64,000 nt of DNA from Strigamia acuminata (lineage: Eukaryota > Arthropoda > Chilopoda > Geophilomorpha > Linotaeniidae). Position 1 is the first letter of the stretch, and each line of letters begins with the position of its first letter. The notes below the pieces were generated by a model. The model saw nothing but the letters and a program-made list of their open reading frames with translations, searched no databases and had not been told where the DNA came from. Both the position numbers and the translations under genes were made by a program. Of the stretch, positions 41,751-52,067 are shown one piece after another. The stretch lies in assembly GCA_949358305.1 (NCBI GenBank), contig OX442315.1:1116001-1180000 (forward strand), given 5' to 3'.

Positions 41751-44124
41751 TTGCCTACCCAGGTAGCATTATATATTGGGCCAATATTGGACCAATATCG
41801 GGTATCTTGGGGTTCTGCTGGCCAATATAACCAACCTTCAACCAATATTGGTACAATATTGGGAATACGATATTGGCCCAATGTTGGCTAAGGATTGGCA
41901 AGCCAATATTGGGTTTCCATGCCAGACCCAATGTTGGCCCGATATTGGCTGGCAACATTGGCCCAATATCAACCAGCCAATTGTTAGCCAATATTGGCTG
42001 TCGATAGGCAGCCATTAATTGGCCAATATTGGGAATACGATATTGGCCCAATGTTGGCTAAGGATTGGCAAGCCAATATTGGGTTTCCATGCCAGACCCA
42101 ATGTTGGCCTGATATTGGCTGGCAACATTGGCCCAATATCAACCAGCCAATTGTTAGCCAATATTGGCTGTCGATAGGCAGCCATTAATTGGCCAATATT
42201 GGGAATACGATATTGGCTCAATGTTGGCTAAGGATTGGCAAGCCAATATTGGGTTTCCATGCCAGACCCAATGTTGGCCCGATATTGGCCGGCAATATTG
42301 GCCCAATATTAACTAGCCAATTGTTAGCCAATATTGGCTGTTGATAGGCAGCCATTGATTGGCCATTGATTGGGAATACAATATTGGCCCAATGTTGGCT
42401 AAGGATTGGCAAGCCAATATTGGGTTTCCACGCCAGACCCAATGTTGGCCCGATATTGGCTGGCAATATTGGCCCAATATTAAATAGCCAATTGTTAGCC
42501 AATATTGGCTGTCGGTAGGCAGCCATTGATTGGCCATTATTTGGAATACAATATTGGCCCAATATTGGCTAAAGATTGGCAAGCCAATATTCGGTTGCAA
42601 TGTCTGAGCCAATGTTGGCCCAATATTGGTTGTTGATATTGGTCCAATATTAACTAGCCGTTTGTTAGCCAATATTGGCTGTTGATAGGCAGCCATTGAT
42701 TGGCCATTGATTGGGAATACAATATTGGCCCAATGTTGGCTAAGGATTGGCAAGCCAATATTGGGTTTCCACGCCAGACCCAATGTTGGCCCGATATTGG
42801 CTGGCAATATTGGCCCAATATTAAATAGCCAATTGTTAGCCAATATTGGCTGTCGGTAGGCAGCCATTGATTGGCCATTATTTGGAAAACAATATTGGCC
42901 CAATATTGGCTAAAGATTGGCAAGCCAATATTCGGTTGCAATGTCTGAGCCAATGTTGGCCCAATATTGGTTGTTGATATTGGTCCAATATTAACTAGCC
43001 GTTTGTTAGCCAATATTGGCTGTACGTTGGTTGCCATTAATTGGCCAATATTGTAAATCCAATAATGGATCAATCTGGCCACGGTCACTTAGAAATTGGA
43101 ATTATCAAAAACTGACCAAATTTTTGAATTCCTCAGTGTTTTTTACACTTGTCTCTAAAAATTAGGCTGAAATATTGAGAACATAAATTTTTATGCCAAA
43201 AAATGCATTTTTGATCATTTTGTAAAAGTCTGGAACAATGTCTGGATTCCAACCAAAATAATGTATATTTCTTTAGCATGGAGGTTTTATCATTTATACT
43301 TCAACACTTAATTAATTTATCATTGCTAGAGTCAGATGAAATAAAAAGTTGTACCAAATTCTTTAATTTTTTATTTTAATTATTCATCTAATGATTGGAA
43401 CACCATCGCAATTGATGCGAGTTTGTATAACTGCCTTCTGCAGATTTTGCTTTACTTTTATATTGTAGCTGTGGATGAATACTCCAATGTTTGACTTTTA
43501 CAAAGTTTTAACAAGGCCTTTTCTGATAATTTCTATAAAATTTCTAAGAAATTTTTTATGGGATTAATTTTCATTGGATTTTATATAAGGTTTTCACTGT
43601 TTTTTTTTGCCATTAATAAACACTGAAAATTTTAATATTTTCTGTAAATGATTAGAAATAATGGTCCACGATTGGCCTGTTTAATATTAGACCAATATTG
43701 GTCCAATAAATGTCAAGATGTAAGAAAACACCAGATTGGCCCAATATTGGTTATGAGTATTGGCCCAATGTTGGCACACAATATTGGGCCAATGTCGGGA
43801 TGTAAGAAAACGCCAGATTGGCCCAATATTGGTTCAAAATATTGGCCCAATATTGGTTACGAGTATTGGCCCAATGTTGGCACACAATATTGGGCCAATG
43901 TCGGGATGTAAGAAAACGCCAGATTGGCCCAATATTGGTTCAAAATATTGGCCCAATATTGGTTACGATTATTGGCCCAATATTGGGAAACAATATTGGG
44001 CCAATCTGGCGTTTTCTTACATCCCGACATTGGCCCAATATTGTGTCCCAACATTGGCCCAATATTTTAGCAAATATTGGGCCAATGTTGCGCCAATATT
44101 TAATGCTACCTGGGTAGCAACCCG
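41751..44124. mobile_element. foldback element of CCAATATTGG palindromes (2.37 kb)
   Basis: The ends carry inverted copies of TACCCAGGTAGCATTA (left, near 41756; right, complement near 44102). TGTTGTG is duplicated at 41744-41750 and 44125-44131, a candidate 7-bp target duplication. The left part is about seven copies of a roughly 170-bp unit rich in TTGGCCCAATATTGG words (about 41860-43060). The centre (43060-43640) is AT-rich, and the right part (43640-44120) is an independent set of similar palindromes with CAGATTGGCCCAATATTGG. No transposase is present, so it is non-autonomous. Its position disrupts only the leader of Gyp-L. Confidence 0.82.
41860..43060. repeat. 170-bp tandem repeat, about seven units
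   Basis: GGGAATAC or its variants recur at about 41862, 42032, 42202, 42372, 42543, 42713 and 42883, giving a period of 170-171 bp. The units include GATATTGGCCCAATGTTGGC, CTAAGGATTGGCAAGCC and GGTTTCCATGCCAGACCC. Later units are more diverged and follow an alternating A/B pattern with a doubled period of about 341 bp. Confidence 0.88.
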
Positions 44125-44131
44125 TGTTGTG

Positions 44132-44532
44132 CAGAAAAGCCGTCGATTCAAACGAATCGGCGTGTCTTTTGAAATTACGAGTTTTAAGACTTTAAAAAAA
44201 TTTCATAAAGGTGATCATTCATTTATTAATAAATGCGGTGATATTTTAAAAATACTTTGAAAAGTATCCATTTTGTTTGGTGACTACGTCATAACACTGG
44301 AATCTGTCAAGATTACGGTTCCACGAACTTAGTGATTTCCACCAATCTCGGATGAGATTGGACTCTCGCGAGATTAACATTGAAACTTGACCAATCAGAG
44401 AGGTGTTTTGAAGTACCCATACTTCCTTTCGAACTAGTGTGACCACTGCTTCGTTTACAATCCTCCTGAACGTTTGCAACTTCATCGTTATCTCTCAGAC
44501 TTAGGAAATTTTCTTAGTTTTTAAGTTTAGTT
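44132..44532 (+). other. Gyp-L leader, second part
   Basis: Non-coding sequence between the foldback insertion and the gag ATG. It contains no supported gene on either strand. Confidence 0.65.
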
Positions 44533-46818
44533 ATGACTAATAACCAGCATCACATGAACACCCGTGGTAAGGAAAGGACTTGTTTGACCGGTGGAATGAA
44601 TCTATCCGGGTTTATACCTGTTCCTAATGGAATTGAAGAAGTGGGAAACCACGCGGTCCATAATGGCGTTTCAAATGAAACAGCCGGACCATCTGGAGAG
44701 AATAGAGCTCCACGTGAACCTACTCCGCCTGGAGAAGAGGAATGCATTCCTGAAGGTTCTCATTTAGGCCGAGGCGGTCTATTATTTTGTCAGGATCACG
44801 GTTTGAACCCAAACCAATTTAGATCTTTGACCGAAGTGTTAGATTTTGTGCACGCGCGTCGTGCTACGTCGGAGCAACCTAATTCCCCAGCCAGCCAAAG
44901 ATTAAATAATTTTAGTCCCACTCCTTCGACTCCTATTTCTAGATATAGAAATAAAAATGCACAACCTCCTCGTCAAGATCAGTCGAATTTGACACCAGGA
45001 GATTTTAATCGTGCTTTCCAACAACGATTACGAGCGAATAACTTCGCTCGCAACCAACAAAGAGGATTTACAAATCCAGAGAACTTTGAGAATACGTTCA
45101 ACAGAGCGAATTTGGGTCCGCCTAATATGGCCAACCCTAATCCAAGTTTTCCAAACGGATCAAATAGTTGTCCCAATCTCGCTGGAAATTTGAACCCAAA
45201 TTTAGGTGCGACAAGAGGTCCAAACCGCCGTTTTGACCCAAATTCTAGATTTGCAAACAATTCTAGTCCAGCACCTAACATGCAAAGGGGTCACTCAGTT
45301 TCTCCGAACTCGAATAACCCGATTGATACGAATGATTTAAATAATCCTTCTAATCCTGAAAAGCATGGAGATACCAATAATTATTTGAATCAGGGTACAC
45401 CAAGTAATTCGAACTACCGTCCGAATTTCGGTGGCCCAGGAAGTTCGAACAATCGTCCGAATTTCGGTAATCAAGAAAGTTCGCACAACCGTCCGAATTT
45501 TAACAATCGAGGTAATTCTAATAATCATTCGAATTATGGGAACCAAGGTAATTCGAATAACCATTCGAATTTTGGTAACCACAGTAGACCAAATCAAGGA
45601 GGGTCGAATAATTTCAACCCCAACAATGGTGGCTCAAGTCAAAATAACTCGAGTCAATCAAACACTGGTGGATCGTCGAATGACCATTCGCGTCCTCCAA
45701 GCAGCTTTGGAATGACGGCTGATGACCTCGCGTCAATTGCCACAACCATGCACAAATTGATGCAGGCTGGAAAAAGTTCTGCCATTGTCCCTCAAACTAA
45801 CAGTTTGAAGCCCCCAGATATTCCTGTATTCTCTGGAAAGGCAGATGAAAGCGAACGCTTTCTCACTATCGTAAAAAATGTCGCTTTCCTGCGAAACATG
45901 TCACTCGATGACATGCTTGTTAAAGGCGTTGCTGGTTATCTAACCGAGCAAGCACATGGTTGGTTCCATGAAAGGAGAGGAGATTTCATATCTTGGGAAG
46001 TATTTGAACAGGCGTTCAAAGAAAGGTTTGTAGCCACTCGACAAGAGCGGACGAATCAATTAACGAAATTAAGACAACAGGAAACAGAAAGTCTTTACGA
46101 CTTTATGCACAAATATTACCAGTTATGGATATTGCAAGACAGTCTTGATGCAAAAGGGGCTGGATGTCTTTTTATCGGGAGTGTAACTCCTGCTAACGAT
46201 TTGCTTTTGCATACGCAAGGCATAGCGGATTTACCTCTGACAGAGATTTATACCGTTATAACGAAAAATAAAGGTCTGTACAGTCGTACAGCTAATGGAG
46301 TAAAGGAAAATAATTCCAATCCAGTTGTTTTCCCACCTCGGAAAACAGACACTCGTCCTCAGTTGAAGACAAATGCTAAATCCTTAACTTTGGATTCACA
46401 AGAACAACTTAATATTTGTGATGAAGAATTACCTGAGGAGTGTGAGGCCGTTTATTTAATAAATGGAGTAGTAGATCAGACCAGACGTGGTCAAATAGTC
46501 TGTTATAACTGTAAACAGCCCGGACATGTGCGTCGGGAATGTACAAATCCAAAACCACGCACAAATTTCAACTCTGAAGAGTTACAAAAACGTGGTACTC
46601 CGGATTCTCCGACTGTGGATCCGACTTCTAAACGACCTAATAATAGGTGGATAACTCAAGAAGTGTTGGATGCAACACTAGATGCTAAACTTGATGCGAA
46701 ATTAAATACTTTTGAAAATAAGTTACAAACTTCGCTGACCAACTCGTTGGCAGAAATGGTCAAAACTTTGATCAAGCCCGAATCGACAGATTCAAGTGCT
46801 ACTAGTTCAAAAAACTAG
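44533..46818 (+). CDS. Gyp-L Gag (761 aa)
   Basis: The ATG at 44533 starts MTNNQHHMNTRGKERTCL. Residues 1-400 are a long low-complexity region rich in N, S, P, G and R, with reiterated SSNNRPNFGN/GNSNNHSNFGN motifs. A retrotransposon Gag domain follows (about 410-600: IPVFSGKADESERFLTIV, GWFHERRGDFISWEVFEQAF, LTKLRQQETESLYDFMHKYY). One CCHC knuckle (CYNCKQPGHVRREC, about 656) and a helical C-terminus complete it. The long asparagine-rich head makes it larger than usual gypsy Gags and might drive condensation; that is inference. The frame ends at TAG directly after AAAAAAC. Confidence 0.92.
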   Translation: MTNNQHHMNTRGKERTCLTGGMNLSGFIPVPNGIEEVGNHAVHNGVSNETAGPSGENRAPREPTPPGEEECIPEGSHLGRGGLLFCQDHGLNPNQFRSLTEVLDFVHARRATSEQPNSPASQRLNNFSPTPSTPISRYRNKNAQPPRQDQSNLTPGDFNRAFQQRLRANNFARNQQRGFTNPENFENTFNRANLGPPNMANPNPSFPNGSNSCPNLAGNLNPNLGATRGPNRRFDPNSRFANNSSPAPNMQRGHSVSPNSNNPIDTNDLNNPSNPEKHGDTNNYLNQGTPSNSNYRPNFGGPGSSNNRPNFGNQESSHNRPNFNNRGNSNNHSNYGNQGNSNNHSNFGNHSRPNQGGSNNFNPNNGGSSQNNSSQSNTGGSSNDHSRPPSSFGMTADDLASIATTMHKLMQAGKSSAIVPQTNSLKPPDIPVFSGKADESERFLTIVKNVAFLRNMSLDDMLVKGVAGYLTEQAHGWFHERRGDFISWEVFEQAFKERFVATRQERTNQLTKLRQQETESLYDFMHKYYQLWILQDSLDAKGAGCLFIGSVTPANDLLLHTQGIADLPLTEIYTVITKNKGLYSRTANGVKENNSNPVVFPPRKTDTRPQLKTNAKSLTLDSQEQLNICDEELPEECEAVYLINGVVDQTRRGQIVCYNCKQPGHVRRECTNPKPRTNFNSEELQKRGTPDSPTVDPTSKRPNNRWITQEVLDATLDAKLDAKLNTFENKLQTSLTNSLAEMVKTLIKPESTDSSATSSKN

Positions 46819-46849
46819 ATCCGGGGGACGAAGGTTTATTCCATCCCCC
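46809..46849 (+). promoter_or_regulatory. -1 frameshift signal of Gyp-L (AAAAAAC plus hairpin)
   Basis: The gag-frame codons AAA AAC TAG preceded by A form the canonical heptamer A AAA AAC (46809-46815). After a 7-base spacer, GGGGGA (46823-46828) can pair with TCCCCC (46844-46849), giving a six-pair GC-rich stem with a 15-base loop. The pol frame is -1 and is open through this point. Heptamer, spacer and stem together fit a classical programmed frameshift. Confidence 0.88.
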
Positions 46850-49800
46850 AGAAGTGGCTAATGCTACGTCGGAATCTTTATTTATGGATGTAGACACAAC
46901 TTGTCTTGAAGTAGCCACTAGTCATAGTGGCGGAGTAGAGGAAAATCTGCAAGAAATGACAGAACAATTAAAAAATCTGACATTGTTTCCACACAAGTGT
47001 TACACGAAGAAATTCTGTAGACTTCGCCGACTCAATCGAGTCATAGGTGGTAACAATTTGCACAATATTACTTTAGGTAATAATAAAGATGATCCTCGAA
47101 TGAAGATCACAATTGGTGGGCTCACCTACAACGCGCTCATGGATACAGGAGCATCTCAATGTTACATTGGGGAACAACTCTTGTCTGAAACTCAGGCTTT
47201 GCCAGAATTTTTGCAAGAAGCCCCCAGAAACATGTTGGTTAACGCTGTAGGCGTAGCACACAAGCCTGTCGGACAAATAACTTTGTGCGTGCAATGGGCT
47301 GATGAATTTACACCAATGAATTTCATCGTTTTAGCAAAACGAGTTTGTGGCTTGATACTTGGTCACAATTTCATGCGCAGACAGAAAATTAGTCCGCATC
47401 CACATCTACAAGAGTTCTCTTGTGCAGATAAACCTAATTGGTCCGCCCCTTATGAGTCGGAAGAAGCCAATTTGGCCCTTGCCCCGTTAAATCGAATTAC
47501 TTTCGATTATTTAGGACTGTCGTCCACTCTCAACTCAATTGAGTTAACAGACACTCCTGTGATGACTTGGGATGAAAAATTAGTAGAGGAGAGCGACTGC
47601 ACTCCAGAACAACGACTAGCACTTCGCGAAGTGGTTAACTCAATACCGAATGTATTTCGAGATCAAGTTGGGTGCACTAACGTGACCCAGCATCGTATTA
47701 AGTTCAAAGAAGGGCATTCATTGCCCAAAATGCAGTATAGAATGTATAACCCGGCTAAGAGAGCCATTATGACCAAACTAGCTGCAGAACTTGAACAGGA
47801 TGGACTTATTGAAAAGGCCAAAGGGCCATTTATAAGTCATCCAGTCATCGTTGCGAAGCCTGACGGCTCGTATAGGATGTGTATTGACTACCGGTGGCTA
47901 AATGCCATCACTGAAGTCGAAGTAATACAAATGCCAAGTATTGACCTTTTATTGCATAATACAGGTCCGGCTAAGTATTTCACGTCCATTGACCTTGTCA
48001 AAGGTTACTATCAGGTCGAAATGTGTAAAGAAGATCGTCCAAAGACGGCATTTTATACACCAAATGGTCCATACCAATTTGTGCGAATGCCATTTGGCCT
48101 TTGCAATGCGCCTTGTACTTTCCAGCGTCTGATGGAAGGCATTTTAGGCTCAGCTTTGCAAGACTACGCGTTAGTTTATTTGGATGACGTAATTATGTAT
48201 TCAGATAATTGGGATGATCATCTCAAACACGTTCGAGATGTTTTGGAAAGGCTTAACCAAGCCAACATGACAATAAATAAAGCGAAATCTCGTTTTGGGC
48301 GTACAGAATTAAAATTCTTGGGCCACTGGATTAAACCCGAAGGTCTCTTCGGTGATCCCGATAAAATATCGGCGATTATGAAATTTCCCACCCCCACGTG
48401 TGCTAAAGACATTCAGCGCTTTCACGGCATGACTAACTTCTTCAGGAAGTTTGTTCCAAATCACGGAACTATTGCCGCACCATACACATGTATGATGAAT
48501 GAGAAAACTCCATTTGAATGGGGAGATGAGCAGACAGTAGCTTTTAATAAAATTAAAGAGCTACTTTGTGGTGACAATTGTCTACACAAACCAGATATGA
48601 CTTTGCCATTTGTTGTCATGACTGACGCTTCACATGAAGGCTTAGGAGCTGTCCTTTGCCAAGACGTCGATATATTCGATGAAAAGAAGCAGAAAAACAT
48701 TTCTGTACCCAGACCCGTTGCTTACGCAAGCAGAGTTTTACGTGGAGCGGAGAAGCGTTATACAACGCCCGAACTTGAATGTCTCGCAGTCGTGTGGGCT
48801 ATTGATCGATTTAAACCATATCTCGAATATGGTACATTCACTTTAGAGTCAGATGCAGAAGCACTGAAATGGTTGATGCGAACGCCTGAACCATCTGGGA
48901 AATTTGGCCGATGGGCCTTAAGAATCCAATGTGGAAATTTTAAAATTGTTTTTCGAAAAGGTGCTGCTAATCAAGTTGCAGATGCACTTTCTAGAGCCCC
49001 ACTAACAGAGGAAGACATTCCTCTTCGTGATCATGTGGAACCTGTTGAAATTAAACAATATTGGCCTGAATGGGACGGAAATCCTTCTGTTTCATTAAAT
49101 CGTGCCCCAGAAAAACGAGAATTTTTGGCTAGTATGCGTTCCTATTTTTCAGAAAATTCTAAAGAATGTTCTGAAGAAAGGGAGGGGGAGGAAGTACAAG
49201 AAACCTTGTACAGTGCGTTGACTGAAGTACTTAAAGAAGTCCCTCCTACAAGGAGAGAAATAATAGATGCTCAGTTACTAGATACTGAATGCAAACGCAT
49301 TCGAGAATATTTATTGAATGACAAGGTTGTTGGGATACCACAATCTGAAATAAAAGAATGGAAAAACAAAGTCAAAAACTATTGTTTAGACAAAAAAGAA
49401 GTTGATGGTGATCAAATGATCATCTATTTTAACCCTTCGTTCGAAGAGGAATTAAACGATTCGGGAAATGGCTTTAAAGCCGTTGTACCCAGTGCACTCG
49501 TAAAGCGAGTACTCTTCGCTTGTCATGGCCACCCCCTAAGCGGTCACGCTGGGATGAGTAAGACGCTTGAGAAAACGCGTTTAATATATTTCTGGCCTGG
49601 TATGAGTAGAAGTGTCAGGAACTACGTCAAAAGCTGCACGCACTGTGCTCAGTACAAGCCTATTCAACAGAAAAGGCACGCAGCTCCGTTCACACCACAC
49701 AACATGACCAATCCTTGGGAATGTATTAACATGGACTTGATGGGCCCAAAACCTGCGGGAAGGTCCCAAAACCAGTATATATTTGTCATTATTGACAATT

Positions 49801-51014
49801 GTACCAAGTTCGTTGAAATTAAGGCTTTGACCAAAGCCACGAGCGCTAACTGCGTTCAAGAATTAAGATCTGTTACAAACAGATGGGGACACCCAAAAAA
49901 GATTGTGAGCGATAACGGAAAACAATTTGTTTCCGATATTTACAATGAATATTGCGAAATGTACAACATTCGCCCGTCTCATATGAGCACGTATCATGCC
50001 CAGGCGAACCCGACAGAGCGAGCCAATAGAGATATAAAGACGATGCTGGCCCTGTACACAGATGTGCACACGCAATGGCCACGTTATTTAGACGAATTTG
50101 CATTCGCAATGCGAAATAATGTTTCGGCGGCAACCGGCTCAAGCCCGATGCTGCTGAACACGGGACGAATCGTAACATTACCTTTCGACCCAAGGATTAT
50201 TAGACATGCCAATCCATTTGACAAAGAAAATCCAGAAAAATATGTCAGAGTACTATTGGATGTGTTGCGCAGATCGCATCAAAAGATGCATCGCAGAATT
50301 CAATTGAATTTTGAACGACATAGAAAAATACACGAACAAAAGTTCGTAATTACGGAGTTCGAAGTTGGAGATTTAGTTTGGAAACAAACTCACATTCTCT
50401 CGTGCGCAGATAAAAATATTTCTGCTGGTTTCGCGGAGAAGAGAGATGGTCCGTGGGAGATTACTAAAGTACTTCCAGGCGGAGCGTATAAATTACGCAA
50501 ATTATCTGATGGTTCGATCGAAAAATCAGTAAATATTAAAGCGTTGTACCCCTATACGCCCTCATACCCGATTGAGACTTGGAAAATAGGACAAAAGTCC
50601 GCCTCTTACTCGCCTCAAGAAAATCCTAAATGGATGGACGAAAGTAATCAACTTCCGGATGCTGAGGAAATGGAATTAATTCCTGAAACTTCCTCAGAAA
50701 TTCCAATGGAATTATCCGACTCAACTTCAGTGCAGATTGACAAATCTGCACTCACAAAGTCTAAACATAGACATAGACAACGCTTAACTGCTGTGGAAAG
50801 GAAAGCGGCGTTAAAAAGAGGCGAAGTTCCAAAGAAACCGCCTCGAAAACCCCGCAAACCCCAACCGATAGTTCCACGAACTAGCACTCGTCCACGACGA
50901 GAACGAAAACCAAATCCTAAATATGCAGATGAAAATTTCGTGCGAAACATCACTGCAGTATTTAAAAAACCTTACCAACAACGAGGAAAAGCCTCAAAGT
51001 TCTGTTGGAATTGA
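46815..51014 (+). CDS. Gyp-L Pol (protease, RT, RNase H, integrase)
   Basis: Open in the -1 frame from the slippery site to 51014. Residues counted from 46854 give the protease with LMDTGAS (about 95). The reverse transcriptase has FVRMPFGLCNAPCTFQ and catalytic YLDD (about 442). RNase H has TDASHEGLGAV (about 590). The integrase zinc domain (HGHPLSGHAG...CTHC, about 890-925) is followed by a core with D in NMDLMGP (about 962), D in SDNGKQF (about 1018) and E in NPTERANR (about 1053). A GPW-type module (KRDGPWEITKV, about 1198) and a Lys/Pro/Arg-rich tail (about 1310-1360) end the protein. No lesion is visible. No ATG is needed because expression would be as Gag-Pol. Confidence 0.94.
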   Translation, partial: LDPGDEGLFHPPEVANATSESLFMDVDTTCLEVATSHSGGVEENLQEMTEQLKNLTLFPHKCYTKKFCRLRRLNRVIGGNNLHNITLGNNKDDPRMKITIGGLTYNALMDTGASQCYIGEQLLSETQALPEFLQEAPRNMLVNAVGVAHKPVGQITLCVQWADEFTPMNFIVLAKRVCGLILGHNFMRRQKISPHPHLQEFSCADKPNWSAPYESEEANLALAPLNRITFDYLGLSSTLNSIELTDTPVMTWDEKLVEESDCTPEQRLALREVVNSIPNVFRDQVGCTNVTQHRIKFKEGHSLPKMQYRMYNPAKRAIMTKLAAELEQDGLIEKAKGPFISHPVIVAKPDGSYRMCIDYRWLNAITEVEVIQMPSIDLLLHNTGPAKYFTSIDLVKGYYQVEMCKEDRPKTAFYTPNGPYQFVRMPFGLCNAPCTFQRLMEGILGSALQDYALVYLDDVIMYSDNWDDHLKHVRDVLERLNQANMTINKAKSRFGRTELKFLGHWIKPEGLFGDPDKISAIMKFPTPTCAKDIQRFHGMTNFFRKFVPNHGTIAAPYTCMMNEKTPFEWGDEQTVAFNKIKELLCGDNCLHKPDMTLPFVVMTDASHEGLGAVLCQDVDIFDEKKQKNISVPRPVAYASRVLRGAEKRYTTPELECLAVVWAIDRFKPYLEYGTFTLESDAEALKWLMRTPEPSGKFGRWALRIQCGNFKIVFRKGAANQVADALSRAPLTEEDIPLRDHVEPVEIKQYWPEWDGNPSVSLNRAPEKREFLASMRSYFSENSKECSEEREGEEVQETLYSALTEVLKEVPPTRREIIDAQLLDTECKRIREYLLNDKVVGIPQSEIKEWKNKVKNYCLDKKEVDGDQMIIYFNPSFEEELNDSGNGFKAVVPSALVKRVLFACHGHPLSGHAGMSKTLEKTRLIYFWPGMSRSVRNYVKSCTHCAQYKPIQQKRHAAPFTPHNMTNPWECINMDLMGPKPAGRSQNQYIFVIIDNCTKFVEIKALTKATSANCVQELRSVTNRWGHPKKIVSDNGKQFVSDIYNEYCEMYNIRPSHMSTYHAQANPTERANRDIKTMLALYTDVHTQWPRYLDEFAFAMRNNVSAATGSSPMLLNTGRIVTLPFDPRIIRHANPFDKENPEKYVRVLLDVLRRSHQKMHRRIQLNFERHRKIHEQKFVITEFEVGDLVWKQTHILSCADKNISAGFAEKRDGPWEITKVLPGGAYKLRKLSDGSIEKSVNIKALYPYTPSYPIETWKIGQKSASYSPQENPKWMDESNQLPDAEEMELIPETSSEIPMELSDSTSVQIDKSALTKSKHRHRQRLTAVERKAALKRGEVPKKPPRKPRKPQPIVPRTSTRPRRERKPNPKYADENFVRNITAVFKKPYQQRGKASKFCWN

Positions 51015-52067
51015 TAAGTTTTATTCAAAACTTGGAGACTGTAATTATTTACATGTCTGACAGGTGTAGTGATTTATAATCTCAACACCGGGGGACAAGA
51101 TATTACGATATTTATGGAAATTTATATTAAAAATATGAATTTGTTGCGATGAATTAAATATTCGGTAGAATATTTTAATTTTTGGTCGTATTTACATGTA
51201 TTTTAACCAAAATACAGAGAATTACTTTGAAAAGTGATAATCTCGCGTAATTACGAAGGTACGAGACTTACGAGGTGTGATTAAACCTCGAACCCGACAA
51301 TTAATAGGGAATAAAATTCCCAGGGTTCATTGCACAAAAACACTTCGTTAAACACACGGATACTAGTGACTTCGTCCCTTCAACCCGTCTTCGCGTTTCT
51401 ACTCAGAGATTTCAACGCTAATTCAGTTAGCCGATTCAAGCAAGGAAAACAAGCTTCAACAGTAAGTAGTTTTCGAAATTATTCTTTGACCAAAGAATTA
51501 CAAAAAATTGTTCGCAACAATTAAAAATATCGGCGTCCCGATAAAAAATTAGAAGTTCACGTGTTGTTATAAGCGTGAATCGGCATTAAATCACTCTGGA
51601 AGTTTAGCTATTCAGTCGAATAGTTGGGTTAAATATTAATAATGAATTATTAAGATTTAAGTATGTAGGCACTAATTATTTAAATCAAGTCGCGGTCGAG
51701 GCTTGCATAAATTATTTGGCGATGAATTTTCAATGTAAGATATTTATTAGACTAAGTGTTAATTAATTAATACGAAAAGTTATCTTTGATACTCGGAAGT
51801 TGGGTCAAATAGTTTACAAAACTAAGGGGATTTTTCTTTTGAAAAATCAACAAGTTGCGATTTTCGATGAAAATCTTTGCCGGCGAGTCCATTCTCGTGT
51901 CATAAACACAAGGGGAATGTGACTCATTAGTGTCACGTGTTAAGGGTTATAAATAACTTGAGTTGTGTATTTTCGTTGCGAACAATACGTTTTAAATTCT
52001 TTGGACTCAAGGAATGACTATTTAGAGTGGAATTATTTTTAATAAAATAATTTATTTGCGTCTGCAG
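51015..52067 (+). other. Gyp-L region between pol and ORF3
   Basis: About 1 kb of AT-rich non-coding sequence. It ends in TTTATTTGCGTCTGCAG, a good 3' splice acceptor, directly before the ORF3 ATG. Confidence 0.6.

Noticed and set aside
41755-44260. Several ORFs rich in NIGPILANNW-like words
   Set aside because: They are translations of the CCAATATTGG palindromic repeats, open on both strands.
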